Assembly: GCF_025602895.1 (NCBI RefSeq)
Contig: NW_026516365.1
Span: forward strand, 18,798-82,797
Length of the DNA: 64,000 nucleotides
Reading direction: 5' to 3'
DNA from: Polychytrium aggregatum
Lineage: Eukaryota > Chytridiomycota > Chytridiomycetes > Polychytriales
In this document: positions 31,001 through 39,585 of the stretch, piece by piece
Layout of the letters: each line of letters opens with the position of its first letter
Position numbering within the stretch: the first letter of the stretch is position 1
Position numbers and translations under genes: made by a program
Notes under the pieces: model-generated
What the model saw: only the letters and a program-made list of their open reading frames with translations
The model's database searches: none
Told to the model about the DNA's origin: nothing

Positions 31001-31837
31001 CTGAAGACGAAGATTTCCCTTTCTTCTGCCTTCCACCCCGAGACCGACGGTTCGACCGAGGTTCTCAACCAGGTCATCGAGCAGTATTTGCGTATCCATT
31101 GCAATTACCTGCAAGACGACTGGACCCTTCACCTTCCCCTTGCCGAGTTCACTTACAACAACTCGGAAAACACCTCCACTGGCATGACTCCCTTCTTTGC
31201 AGTCCATGGCCATCACCCCATTTTCGATCCCTCTATCATTCGTGATCCCTCTGTTGTGCCCTCTGCCGAAGAACGTGTCGACCGACTTCAGACCGTTCTC
31301 GAGGATCTCAAGGCCAACCTCCGGGTTGCCCAAGAGTCCTACACTGTGCAGGCCAACAAATCCCGTCTCCCCACTCCCGACATCTCCGTTGGCGACCTCG
31401 TTTTTCTGGATCGTCGCCACATTCGCACCCTTCGTCCCTCCAACAAGCTTGACCAGAAAAAGCTTGGCCCCTTTAAAGTTCTTCGCCGCATCAACCCCGT
31501 TGCCTTTGAGCTTAAACTCCCTTCCACACTTAAAGTTCACCCCGTTTTCCATGTATCCCTCCTTGAACCCCGAACGAAGGACATTGTTCCCGAGTTCACC
31601 CAACCAGAACCACCTCCCATTCTTGTTAACTCCCAGGAAGAGTTTGAGGTCGAGACTGTTCTCGATTCTCGGCTCTTCCGTGGTCGCTTACAGTACTTGG
31701 TTCAGTGGAAGGGCTATTCCGAGACTGACCGGTCTTGGGAGCCCGCTGCCAATGTTTCCCACGCCACTGATCTTGTTGCTGACTTCCACCTTCGCTATCC
31801 CTCAAAGCCGAAGGCGACGTCCGGAGTTCGTCGCTAA
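28019..31837 (+). CDS. pol: RT-3 Pol (PR-RT-RNase H-integrase-chromodomain)
   Basis: An intact -1 frame of about 1270 residues with the same domains as RT-2: variant protease motif IDDGCSA; RT with VDYRGLN and YLDDILIF; RNase H with EPDASDFALG; integrase zinc finger and D, D, E core (MDFI, SDRGTQF, TDGSTEV); GPF module; C-terminal chromodomain (LQYLVQWKGY). One extra proline in the linker after the protease relative to RT-2. With intact gag and matching LTRs it is a candidate active copy. Confidence 0.93.
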   Translation, partial: CSQPSSTSQVSEVVCSAIRTSSPSDSSLSDDKLLLPATLIVMSLSGPVSISLSVFIDDGCSALALIDPAFADLHKLSLIPLSTPYSVSLADGSSAGFIRFQTAPLTLTIGSHTESISFLVTRLSTTPITLGLPWMRLHNPVVNWKSLSLSFSDPSCLADGHILADVSASSLDTPSASGSSPPPSGTSPLTPPPSGPSLTPVPSFGTSPSLSSRLDSASLSEEPTALSSPDIELVNAASLLRLAREDKLDIFAAQMDIRPPSPETYPTVSIRSVLTTKVYAESGTPVDSRGVPLKYNEFGDVFSLKSDPPSSLPPHRPYDLSIEFVRTEDGKEPRLPKPGKVYPLSPAEESALSEYLTNALARGWISKSSSPVGAPCFFVKKPNGGLRLCVDYRGLNAITKKNRYPLPLFQDLLDKLSSARVFSHLDLPDAYHLVRVKKGDEWKTAFVCKSGSFEYNVIPFGLSNAPAAFQFFMNDIFSDLLGVCVVIYLDDILIFSKDPQEHEEHVKLVLSRLREHSLKVNPAKCSFDLSEVDFLGMIISADGIKMDPAKVEAVSLWPVPSSARDIQVFIGFANFYRRFVKDFSALARPLTSLTTKSSTFSWSPEAQEAFDSLKLSFTSAPILRYFDFSKPAVIEPDASDFALGAVLSQFDPDGALHPVAFHSRQFRPAEVNYDTHDKELLAIVDSFTAWRHYLMAADPDIPTLVFSDHQNLTRFTAASQLSRRQFRWAQFLSDFAFRIYHRPGRLNTKADALSRRSDFEIKPGDSLHSTNFLQLFESISLDSITVIGSNPDFLSEIRAATLSCSLLSDFNAKRLDGDYSFRDGLLYFKDLIAVPSPELQLKVFEQRHCSAAAGHFGLAKTVELVSRDFHWPRLRKSVRRFIANCEACQRAKPSRHSPYGLLHPLPVPSERWWDLSMDFITDLPPSNGFDSIFVVKDRLSKQAHFVPTTKTVTGEQTAELFLSHIFRLHGCPRSIVSDRGTQFTSAFWRRFNELLKTKISLSSAFHPETDGSTEVLNQVIEQYLRIHCNYLQDDWTLHLPLAEFTYNNSENTSTGMTPFFAVHGHHPIFDPSIIRDPSVVPSAEERVDRLQTVLEDLKANLRVAQESYTVQANKSRLPTPDISVGDLVFLDRRHIRTLRPSNKLDQKKLGPFKVLRRINPVAFELKLPSTLKVHPVFHVSLLEPRTKDIVPEFTQPEPPPILVNSQEEFEVETVLDSRLFRGRLQYLVQWKGYSETDRSWEPAANVSHATDLVADFHLRYPSKPKATSGVRR

Positions 31838-31849
31838 GGAAGGGGATGA

Positions 31850-32640
31850 TGTTAGGGATAGCTCCTGCTTGTTCTCCACTTTGACTGCACACTTGGCTAT
31901 TCTTTTGCCTTTCTGTTTGTTTGTGTGTAGCCTTGCAGTTCCCCTCCGATTTTCCGCCTTTTGCCTGTCTTTTCCGCTCCTTCCGCACTTCCGTTTTCCC
32001 GCGCTGCTCCGCTTCCTTTGTCTTCTTCGCACGCGCCGGTTTGTTTGTGCACGCGCCTTGCTGCGATTGGTTGCAATTCGGCTGCCGGTCATGTGTCCCC
32101 CCACCGGTGACTCATGACCTGCCTGACCGCCCCGATCTCTTGTTCATCTCGCATGCATTTGCCCCAACCTTATACTTGACCAATCCGCTTCTTGGACGTT
32201 GAGTCACATTGCTTCGCCTTTGCACGTTTCTCCTGCCAGGTGCTTCGCTTTTGCTTGCGCCTCTCTCGCTTTGGTTCTCTGCCTGTCTCGGTGGTCCTTC
32301 TCGGCCCTCGTTCGTGCATCGCCCCCTTCGCCCTGCTCGATCGCCCACTTTTCCCTCCCTTGGCCGCCCTTCGCTGCCAAGTCCGGACTTGTCTATAAAT
32401 AGCCTGACCCCCGCGATGTGTAGTCGAACCTTAGCGTTCAAAATAGGACTAAATAAAGTGCCTTCTACTTTATTCTCTGAGTGTTCCTCACGTCTCATTT
32501 CGAGACAAGTCTTATCTTGAACGGATCTTTGCTTCCCTCGCTCCCTCTCCGAGTCCACTTCGGACTCTACCCTTGCTTTCCCTGAGCTCACTTCGAGCTC
32601 ACTTCTTCTTTTGCCGTTGAGTCCCCTTTGGACTCTAACA
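31850..32640 (+). repeat. RT-3 3' LTR
   Basis: 791 bp, matching 26234-27024; preceded by the purine tract GGAAGGGGATGA. Confidence 0.95.
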
Positions 32641-33515
32641 ACATGTCAACCTCGCACCACCAACAAACGGATGGACAGTCCGAGCGGACGATCCGCACCC
32701 TCGAGCAATACCTGAGGACATACGCCTCGACCAGCCAAGACGACTGGGACATACAGCTGAGTCATGCAGAGTTTGCATACAACACCGCCAAGTCGAGCAC
32801 AACTGGCTTGAGCCCCTTTGAGGCGCTCTACGGATTCCAGCCTGATGTTCCCACCTCCTTGACACTGACCGAGTCCACGGCTGGATTGCCTCCCAAACCA
32901 AGTGCCTTTGTCAAAGATCATCAAGTCCGACACAAGATGATCGCCGACGCGCTCACGGATGCGCAACAAGTGATGGCGAAGTACTACGACCGCCGACACC
33001 AGGATGTCTCCTTTGAAGTTGGAGACCTTGTCTACCTGGACGCCGACAACATCAAGGTCCCCGAAGCCCAGTCAAAGAAGTTGTTGCCCAAGTACCGAGG
33101 ACCGTTCAAGATAGCGGCCCGACCCAGTCCCCTCAACTACCTGTTGGACTTGCCACCTGGAAGCAAGCTCCATCCTGTCTTCCATGTGTCCAAGCTGCGT
33201 CGCCACACGACCCGCAGTCCAGCACAGTTCCCCGACGCCGACGAAGGTGTCCCGGACGACGCACCACTGGAAGACGACCTCGGACAATACTATACTCAAG
33301 AATATGAAGTCGAAAGGATCGTGAGGCACAAGAAAGTGGCTGATGGGTCACTTCGGTTTTATGTCAAGTGGGTTGGTTACCCACACTCGGGCAACACATG
33401 GCAAACACTGGAGGACTTGTCCCATGCACCCGAGGAGCTGAGTAAATACGGTAAACACCTCGAGGAGCCCCAAATAAAGAGCACACGCAGGGCTCCTCGC
33501 AGGAAGCCTTCTTAA
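32641..33515 (+). pseudogene. pol: RT-4 Pol, C-terminal part
   Basis: Resumes at the ACATG duplication with TDGQSERT, which holds the integrase catalytic Glu. Then come the GPF/Y region (KYRGPFKIAARP) and a chromodomain (EYEVERIVRHK, LRFYVKWVGY, NTWQTLEDL). The stop lies nine bases before the 3' LTR. Confidence 0.92.
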
Positions 33516-33524
33516 GTGTGGGAG

Positions 33525-33833
33525 TGTAGGAGATGGTATCTCCGACGCTGTGCTGCGCGTACTGCGCGTACTGCGCGGCGCAGTGGGTCGTGACCTGTGC
33601 TGCGCTTTGCGTTTTCACGCACCGCAGGCAGGCCACCGCAGGGTATACCTGCGGGTTGCCCCCGTTCCCCCCGTTTGTCTGGAGTTCGGTTTTATCGTGA
33701 ATAAACGTAAGTGCTCCCCGAGCTCACCCGTCCGCTAGAGTAGCCTAGCACCGCCCTGTTCTGCCCCGTCCTGTCTTGTCTTGTACCCCCTCCCTCCCCG
33801 TCTTGCCCCAACGTCCCAGTAGTGGACGTTACA
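33525..33833 (+). repeat. RT-4 3' LTR
   Basis: 309 bp, matching 21955-22263; followed by the GGAGG duplication (33834-33838). Confidence 0.95.
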
Positions 33834-34545
33834 GGAGGGCTGCGATCTTTTGCTTGCGCTCGAGGATATGCTGGCCCTTCTGGCATCTCTTGACCACGGC
33901 TCGCTCCTTGAAGGCGGTCCAGCTCCCATGCAGCTCGGCGACGCGGGCCATGACCTGAGGGCGCAAGTAATAGGTGCCAAAGGTGAATCTGCACTTCTTG
34001 CTGATGCAGATCGATCCCGTTGGCATGTCTCCGGGCTTGATCTTGTAGAGCTTGTACATGGTACTGACCGAGACCAACCCATAAATGCAAGAATCGTGGT
34101 CAAAGGTGCAGTTGTAGCAAATGGGGTAGGGAATACAAGGGTAGCTGTTTCTGGGAATCCTGATGCGACGACACCCCACACACAGAGTGGTATCGAGGCA
34201 GTGGATCCAGGCCATGATGCTCTTGCAGGTCTTCAGCTCCTCGGTGAAGGCAGGCTTGGATGGATGCTTGTGGAGACGCACGGCCCAGTAGTGGACGTCG
34301 TTGACGGCGGCATGGTGGTAGCGACTGGTCTTGGCGAATCTTGCAGCAGCGGCAGCAGGCATGAAGTCCGAGATGAGCTGGATGATCTCGACAGGTAACT
34401 CAGGCATGGGCGTGGGCGACCATGTCACCACTGGGCCGGTGGGTTTGGGCGGCTCTGCGGCAGGAGCTGTGGGATTGGCCTTGGCTCGCTTGGAGCTGGT
34501 GGGTTCGGCGGAAACGGACGACTGGGCTTTGCGCTTGCGAGGCAT
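33834..34545 (-). pseudogene. F-box gene, 5' part (split by RT-4)
   Basis: Starts at ATG 34545 (MPRKRKAQSS), with a basic, possibly nuclear leader. An F-box-like segment follows (MPELPVEIIQLISDFM, about residues 45-85). Next is a cysteine cluster (CVGC...CYNC, about residues 125-160), probably a zinc-binding module. The frame runs into RT-4 at 33834. The rest of the gene is at 21024-21954, and the junction is in phase without RT-4. The insertion removes about 310 C-terminal residues, so this copy is a recent knock-out. Confidence 0.8.
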
Positions 34546-34740
34546 GGTGGATCGGGTTGGGGGGTGCGGGCCGGTGGCAGATGCTTGTGGTTTTTGTATG
34601 AAAATCACAACCCCCCATCCAGCGCAAGTCACATCAGGGTCGTCCTCCGCCCCACTCAGGGACTCGTCAGGGACAGGAAGCAAATCAAGGGGTCAATAGG
34701 TGCGATATATTGATCACAGCTGTAGCTGACAGCGAACAAG

Positions 34741-35658
34741 TCAGTGGGAGGACGTTCTGGCGTCGCCACGTCTGATGGCAGCGATCCTTTCTTGGCGGAG
34801 GGCTCGTTCCGTTTCGATGCGTTCGAGAAGGAGCTCGTTTTGGAGCTCGAGGTTCCTGCGCTTGAGCATCATCATCGGATCTTCGATATTGGTCGGGGTG
34901 TTCGCCTGCTCCGTGGTTTCAATGACGACCTCTGCTGCGACTTCAGGGCTGGGAAGTCGGCGGCGAACTTGAGTAGGGGGACTGGGCGAAGATCGGGTAT
35001 CCTCGGTAGCGAGCTCGGGGCTCTGGTGAGGAGGTGACTTTCTCTTCAGACGACGGGGGGTCGAGCGACGTGCAAACAAGCGAGAGCTGGAGCCGGTGGG
35101 AGTCGCTGCCGATTCCTGTCGTTTGCCGGGCGAAACACCATTGACGATGCTGCTCTTGGTGTACTGCAGGAAGCGAGAAACATCGTCTTCGTCGTCCGAA
35201 AGTTCGTCGCGATAGAGGGTGACGACAGCGCTGTGCAGGGCCATGACCTGTTCCTCGGTCAGAAACAAGTCTCCATCGGCGAGTTCACCAGAGGTATGGT
35301 CGAGGAGAGAGCGAAGGGTTTCTATGAACCTGAGGTCGAAAGGGAGTTGGTCGCCGGAGGAGAAGCGAGCGCGAATGTCCGAGATGAGGAGACGAGTCTT
35401 CTCTCGAGCGAAATCGAGGCCCTCGGGCGTGCGGCGGTCTCCATCTTTGAAAATGGAGATACCACGCTCTTTGCGAGTGACCATCTGAATCCAGCTGTAC
35501 ATGGTCATGATGTGGTGGGGGTATTGGTGGGTATCGAGGATGGAGGGAATGGTGCGAGATGACAAGGGGATGGAGGACTTTGTTGGCTTGGGGGAAGCAA
35601 GGCTGGGTCTCATGGACACGCGTGTTTCTGTGGCAGTAACCACGAACACGGAATACAT
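34741..35658 (-). CDS. Hypothetical protein with basic linker and C-terminal coiled coil
   Basis: 305 residues from ATG 35658; an alternative ATG fifteen codons in (MRPSLAS) is possible. A predicted helical middle (LDFAREKTRLLISDIRARF) is followed by an acidic patch (DELSDDEDD). A Ser/Pro/Arg-rich basic region (RRLKRKSP, likely nuclear signal) comes next. The end is a Leu/Glu/Arg helix (MMLKRRNLELQNELLLERIE) of coiled-coil type. I do not recognise the family. It lies between the split F-box gene and the LRR gene. Confidence 0.6.
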   Translation of the reverse strand: MYSVFVVTATETRVSMRPSLASPKPTKSSIPLSSRTIPSILDTHQYPHHIMTMYSWIQMVTRKERGISIFKDGDRRTPEGLDFAREKTRLLISDIRARFSSGDQLPFDLRFIETLRSLLDHTSGELADGDLFLTEEQVMALHSAVVTLYRDELSDDEDDVSRFLQYTKSSIVNGVSPGKRQESAATPTGSSSRLFARRSTPRRLKRKSPPHQSPELATEDTRSSPSPPTQVRRRLPSPEVAAEVVIETTEQANTPTNIEDPMMMLKRRNLELQNELLLERIETERALRQERIAAIRRGDARTSSH

Positions 35659-36458
35659 TTAGCTGGATAGCCATGCTGAGGCTAGCCACAGAAGATGACG
35701 GGATGGATTGGCGTTTGCTTGGGTGAGTGAATAGGAAGGTGACGTTCGCCCTCCATGTTGGTGGTGTGGGAGATAACGGATCGCTAATACACACCCACTC
35801 GAAGGCTAATGCAGAAAAACGTCGTCCTGATGCACACCCTCTCCATGCCTGATGCACGGCTGATCTACGCTAATACACATGACCCGAAACGTCTCCATGG
35901 TTCATGGAGTGGCTGCGTTCGCTCTGAAACCCGCCCCACTCCATGGGTCCTGGATGAACTGGTTGAAAGTCCTGGCCAAGAAAGTGATTGAAATTTTTTG
36001 AATTTTCTGTATTTTTGGGGTAGCTGGCAACGACGACAAGACCCTCACTCCACGAAACTCATTTCTAATACACAGCACCGACACAACCACACCCTCACTC
36101 GACAACATCACTCCTTGAGAACAAATGAGAGTACAAATAGCACTCACTCCATGATGAAACCTAATGCAGAACCCCGACACACCCTCTCCATGAATCCCGA
36201 AATCTAATGCATAAGTGCGTGCAACTCACGGATTGTGGAGCGCTATCGATGACCAGATGATATTGGAAGTGGCACTTGCGCACTCCATGACCGGGATCCC
36301 GCCCGTCGCCATACCACGGGTGGCGCTTCAAACACGTGGATCCGTGCGCAGCACTGTGCCCCAGGGTCGCGTTCACCCTGTCCGAGGTCCTGGGGCACGG
36401 CAGAGAAGAAAAATCCCTCGCCCCCCTTTTTTGCGTTTTTGTCGCTCTCCCCGCAACG
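35659..36458. other. Intergenic region with recurring words
   Basis: 800 bp without a convincing gene. ACTCCATG or TCTCCATG recurs at least six times, as do CTAATACACA and CTAATGCA-type words. Two blocks, near 36205-36255 (CAACTCACGGATTGTGGAG) and 36339-36356 (ATCCGTGCGCAGCACTG), recur upstream of the gene at 47409. Confidence 0.5.
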
Positions 36459-38678
36459 ATGAACCCCTTCCAGTTCAAGCCAGGAAACAGAAGCAACTAC
36501 AGTCCCCTCATGGGTGGTGGTTCACTGGACGACAGCGGAGACGAGTCGCTCCAGTCCGATACATTGCTCGTCGGAGATCGAATCACCGACACCCAACTCA
36601 TCGAACGAGAGCTGCCCGACGATGCCTTTGAATCTGAGGATGAGCATGACCCCCTCGAAGATTTTACACCGTCGTCCAGCGAATCCACAAATTCTCCAGT
36701 CGTCGTTGTGGACAAAGGCAAGCGTCGAGCAGAATACTGCCCGCCTATCGGCACGTCCAGCAAGCGCATATATGAAGGCCCTCAGCCCCCGCCCGAAGAT
36801 ATGAAGTACGCCGAGCTCAAGGAGATCTTCAAAGTCAGCATCCCGGACTTTGACAGATACGTTGGCACAGGCATGGTCATGGTATACACGGACGATATTG
36901 TGTTGCGAAATGATGCCTATCCTGCCATGTGCCAACGTATCGTCGAACATTTCGGGTTGCAGGACTGGGGCACCTTCGACCTCGAGAACCTACACCTCGT
37001 CCTCCAAGGGCTCTATTGCTTTGTTGAAGGCAGAAGAGAAAGCTTCGTTGGAGGTTTTGAGTCCCCGGTCAAGTTGAGGATTCCGCGTTCGTCGACCTGG
37101 TTCAAGTCCGAGCGCCACCTCTGGGAAGCCGTGGCCAACAACGCCGAGTTCCGCAAATCGGTCATGAAGTGCGAAAGGCTTAGAAGCATCCCTACGGACA
37201 ACGTTCGTCACTTCGAGCATATCCTCAAGGAAATCACGGGCCCCTTGAAGACCAGATACATTCAGGCAAAGTTGAGGGAGCAGAGTCAATCATTCGACTC
37301 TGGAGTGTTTGATTTTGTTCACTCTGATGTTTTTGCTCTCTTTGACCCGGCCATGATGTTGTCTGAGTATCTCCCCATGGTTGAGGATGTGGATTCGACC
37401 CATCGTCATCTTTTGATCTTCCGCACCCCTGATGATGTTCAGCCCCCGCTTCGAATTCTCGGTGCCCAGGATAGACTCCTTCCCCTTGAACGATTTCAGA
37501 TCGAGATGTTGACCCCTTCAGAGCCTAGGACGTCGTCTAAGGTGTCTCAGGATGTTTTCTTGCACTTGCATTTCTGTACTTTCAGCACTGTAGGCGACTG
37601 GCCCCTTGCTCTTTCGAATGTCGTCAAATTGGCAATCGAGTACTCCACATCTTACCCGATGCTGAACCCCGATGTTTCTTTCCACTGGAGCGATTTCCCA
37701 AGCATGCCATTTTTGACTGATCTGTCTTTGGGCATCTCTGGTCTTCAAAAACTCGGGAGGATGCCAGAGGTGCTCTCGGGTTTGGAAATGCTCGATCTTT
37801 CAGGCTGCACCTCTCTCGAGTCAATTGTGAAGATGCCCTCGGCGATGGACAAGTTGAAAGTTCTCCGACTTCCGACGAGCCTCGAGACCACGGCCGGCCT
37901 TCCCAAGTCTATGAAGGAGCTCGAGCTCCTTACTGGGATTGTCAATAACCGAAACTTGACGAGACTATCCGACTTTCCGTTCACCCTTCCCCGACTCAAG
38001 AATTTGGAGATCCCGCCTGGCACAACCTTGAATCTCTTTGGGATGCCCTTGAACCTTCCGGCCATGACAACTATCACTGGACTGGAGAATTGTGAACAGC
38101 TGGTGTCTCTCTTGGGCATCACGAAGACGGTTCCACAGCTGCTCGAGCTTAAGTTGCCGAAGGATGTCGTCTCCCTTGAACCACTGGCCGACGCAACGCT
38201 TCCCAGATTGGCCAGTCTTGATCTCTCCCGCTGTATCAATATGGTTGAAATCGACGCACACCTCGAGAATGTGGTGACTCTTCGCTCATTGGCACTTCCC
38301 GAGAATTTCAAGTTCCTGAACGAATTGAACAAGCTACCTCGCACAAACCTCCATAAACTCGATCTCTCCAAGTGCACCAGGCTCAGGAGTTTCGCAGGTA
38401 TGCCTGAAATCCCCAATCTTCAACACATCGTCATGCCAAGGAGCTTCTTGGATTTTGCCGGATTGAACGTTACGAGCCTGGTGAAGCTGGACATTTCCAA
38501 GTCATTCAAGTTCCCCTCCTATATGGATACCTGTCGCTTTGTTATCCAGCAGTTGGTGGTGAATCAGAATATGCACCAGTGTTCTAAGCGCATCACCTGG
38601 GGTGAGAACTATCGCCGCCTTCACGATCGTCCCGAGCCCGTTTATATTTTCGTCGAGTCGTTTGTTTCCAATGATTAA
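36459..38678 (+). CDS. Leucine-rich-repeat protein
   Basis: 739 residues from ATG 36459 (MNPFQFKPGN); the open frame extends upstream but without an ATG. An acidic, Ser-rich N-terminus covers about 90 residues, and a middle domain of unknown type runs to about residue 400. After that come irregular leucine-rich repeats (LEMLDLSGCTSLESI, LKVLRLPTSL, LASLDLSRCINMVEI, LHKLDLSKCTRLRSF). LRRs usually bind proteins. The C-terminal LxLSxC pattern is like those in F-box/LRR proteins, but I see no F-box. AATAAA lies just after the stop, at about 38681. Confidence 0.7.
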   Translation: MNPFQFKPGNRSNYSPLMGGGSLDDSGDESLQSDTLLVGDRITDTQLIERELPDDAFESEDEHDPLEDFTPSSSESTNSPVVVVDKGKRRAEYCPPIGTSSKRIYEGPQPPPEDMKYAELKEIFKVSIPDFDRYVGTGMVMVYTDDIVLRNDAYPAMCQRIVEHFGLQDWGTFDLENLHLVLQGLYCFVEGRRESFVGGFESPVKLRIPRSSTWFKSERHLWEAVANNAEFRKSVMKCERLRSIPTDNVRHFEHILKEITGPLKTRYIQAKLREQSQSFDSGVFDFVHSDVFALFDPAMMLSEYLPMVEDVDSTHRHLLIFRTPDDVQPPLRILGAQDRLLPLERFQIEMLTPSEPRTSSKVSQDVFLHLHFCTFSTVGDWPLALSNVVKLAIEYSTSYPMLNPDVSFHWSDFPSMPFLTDLSLGISGLQKLGRMPEVLSGLEMLDLSGCTSLESIVKMPSAMDKLKVLRLPTSLETTAGLPKSMKELELLTGIVNNRNLTRLSDFPFTLPRLKNLEIPPGTTLNLFGMPLNLPAMTTITGLENCEQLVSLLGITKTVPQLLELKLPKDVVSLEPLADATLPRLASLDLSRCINMVEIDAHLENVVTLRSLALPENFKFLNELNKLPRTNLHKLDLSKCTRLRSFAGMPEIPNLQHIVMPRSFLDFAGLNVTSLVKLDISKSFKFPSYMDTCRFVIQQLVVNQNMHQCSKRITWGENYRRLHDRPEPVYIFVESFVSND

Positions 38679-39166
38679 ATCAATAAAGTGACGTCCATTC
38701 ATGCGAAACTCTATTTTCGAGCGTGGGGTGTGGGGTGTTGTCCCGGATGATGTTTCGTAACGATGCAAAAATCAGGCGTCGAGAGTGGTGAAAAAAAAAA
38801 GTTCGGAACGCACCAATAGCGACCAAAGGCTTAAGCAGCTGGGCCCCACCGGCACGCTCGGCATGAACTCTGAGGGAGCTCGTGCGTCATCCGCTATCAC
38901 CAGATGGGGGCGGACTAACTTCCTCCGAGGGCGGCCAAAGATACGCCCCGATGGTGGGATACGGGGATCGAACCCGCGGCATCACGTTGCAAGACGGTGC
39001 GCGCTTCCCAATGCGCAAACCACCGACTACAGCGGAGTAGCGCGTGCACGGACCGTATCGTCTCAATTTGGATCACGTGGCTGACTGACAGGAATGGTAG
39101 AATCTGTCATGGCTGACAGGAATTCGAGTGACAGGAATTCGAGTGACAGACACAATCGTCCCCAAG
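38679..39166. other. Intergenic region before RT-5
   Basis: 488 bp. It holds AATAAA near 38681, a run of ten A near 38791, the tRNA-like segment, and at about 39086-39150 short repeats of TGACAGGAATTCGAG with an inverted partner (CTGTCA). No protein gene seen. Confidence 0.5.
38953..39023 (-). tRNA. tRNA-like sequence, probably a pseudogene
   Basis: On the minus strand there is a perfect D-arm (GCGC ATTGGGAA GCGC) and a T-arm with consensus loop GGGTTCGATCCCC, both matching Pol III A/B box positions. The acceptor stem has two mismatches. The anticodon stem needs one bulged base and one missing loop base to fold; read that way, the anticodon would be TGC (Ala). These defects argue for a decayed tRNA. 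Confidence 0.4.
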
Positions 39167-39585
39167 TGTAAGGAGTGAACAAGCGCAAGGACGAAGACCA
39201 AGTGCTTGGTATGAGCTTTATTAGCTTTTAGCCCCGAACACCAAAGAACAAGTTTTGTTCGAACTGGTGTTCAACATAGGCTCAGACATGCAGGGCTATT
39301 TATAGACCGGGAGAAGGTCGAGGGGCAAAAGTGGGCGAGAAGGGTGGAGCATCACAGAGAAGCGAGAAGGGGGTGCGAGAGTGGCTGGTGTGCAAGCGAG
39401 AGAGGCTTGGCACAGCCCGGGGACATGTGCCGAGCGGTGGGGGAGGCAGGAAACCAGTAGACGCGGGTGGCAACGGCGCGTGCTCATGCATGGGGGCAAA
39501 CAAACACGTGGGGACTCATGATTGGTGCGGAGGGCGAGAGCATGCGGGACAATCTCATTGGTCCGTTGTGATGCTGGTCATCACA
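39167..39585 (-). repeat. RT-5 3' LTR
   Basis: On the minus strand it begins TGTGATGACC and ends CTCCTTACA. The TATA box (TATAAATA) is at 39297-39304. Confidence 0.93.

Larger units (their letters stand above)
26234..32640 (+). mobile_element. RT-3: sibling of RT-2, nested in RT-4
   Basis: 6407 bp with 791-bp LTRs (26234-27024, 31850-32640) without visible differences; target duplication ACATG (26229-26233, 32641-32645). Gag and pol are intact. The two LTRs share bases that differ from those of RT-2 (for example GCTCCTGC versus GCTTCTGC near the start), so RT-2 and RT-3 are separate insertions from slightly different source copies. Same orientation as the host element. Confidence 0.96.
21955..33833 (+). 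mobile_element. RT-4: chromodomain Ty3/gypsy element, split by RT-3
   Basis: 309-bp LTRs (21955-22263, 33525-33833) look identical; target duplication GGAGG. About 5.5 kb without nested RT-3. It has gag, pol in -1 frame, and an initiator tRNA-Met-type primer site, unlike the other families here. It sits inside the coding region of an F-box gene on the opposite strand. Pol is broken by RT-3 in the integrase core. Confidence 0.95.

Noticed and set aside
33815-34298. CCCAGTAGTGGACGT shared by the RT-4 LTR end and the nearby F-box gene (34284-34298)
   Set aside because: A single 15-bp match within coding sequence; no second block. Most likely chance, though target-site homology cannot be excluded without more insertions.
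38953-39023. Functional tRNA-Ala gene
   Set aside because: Acceptor and anticodon stems need mismatches, a bulge and a missing base; reported only as a tRNA-like relic.
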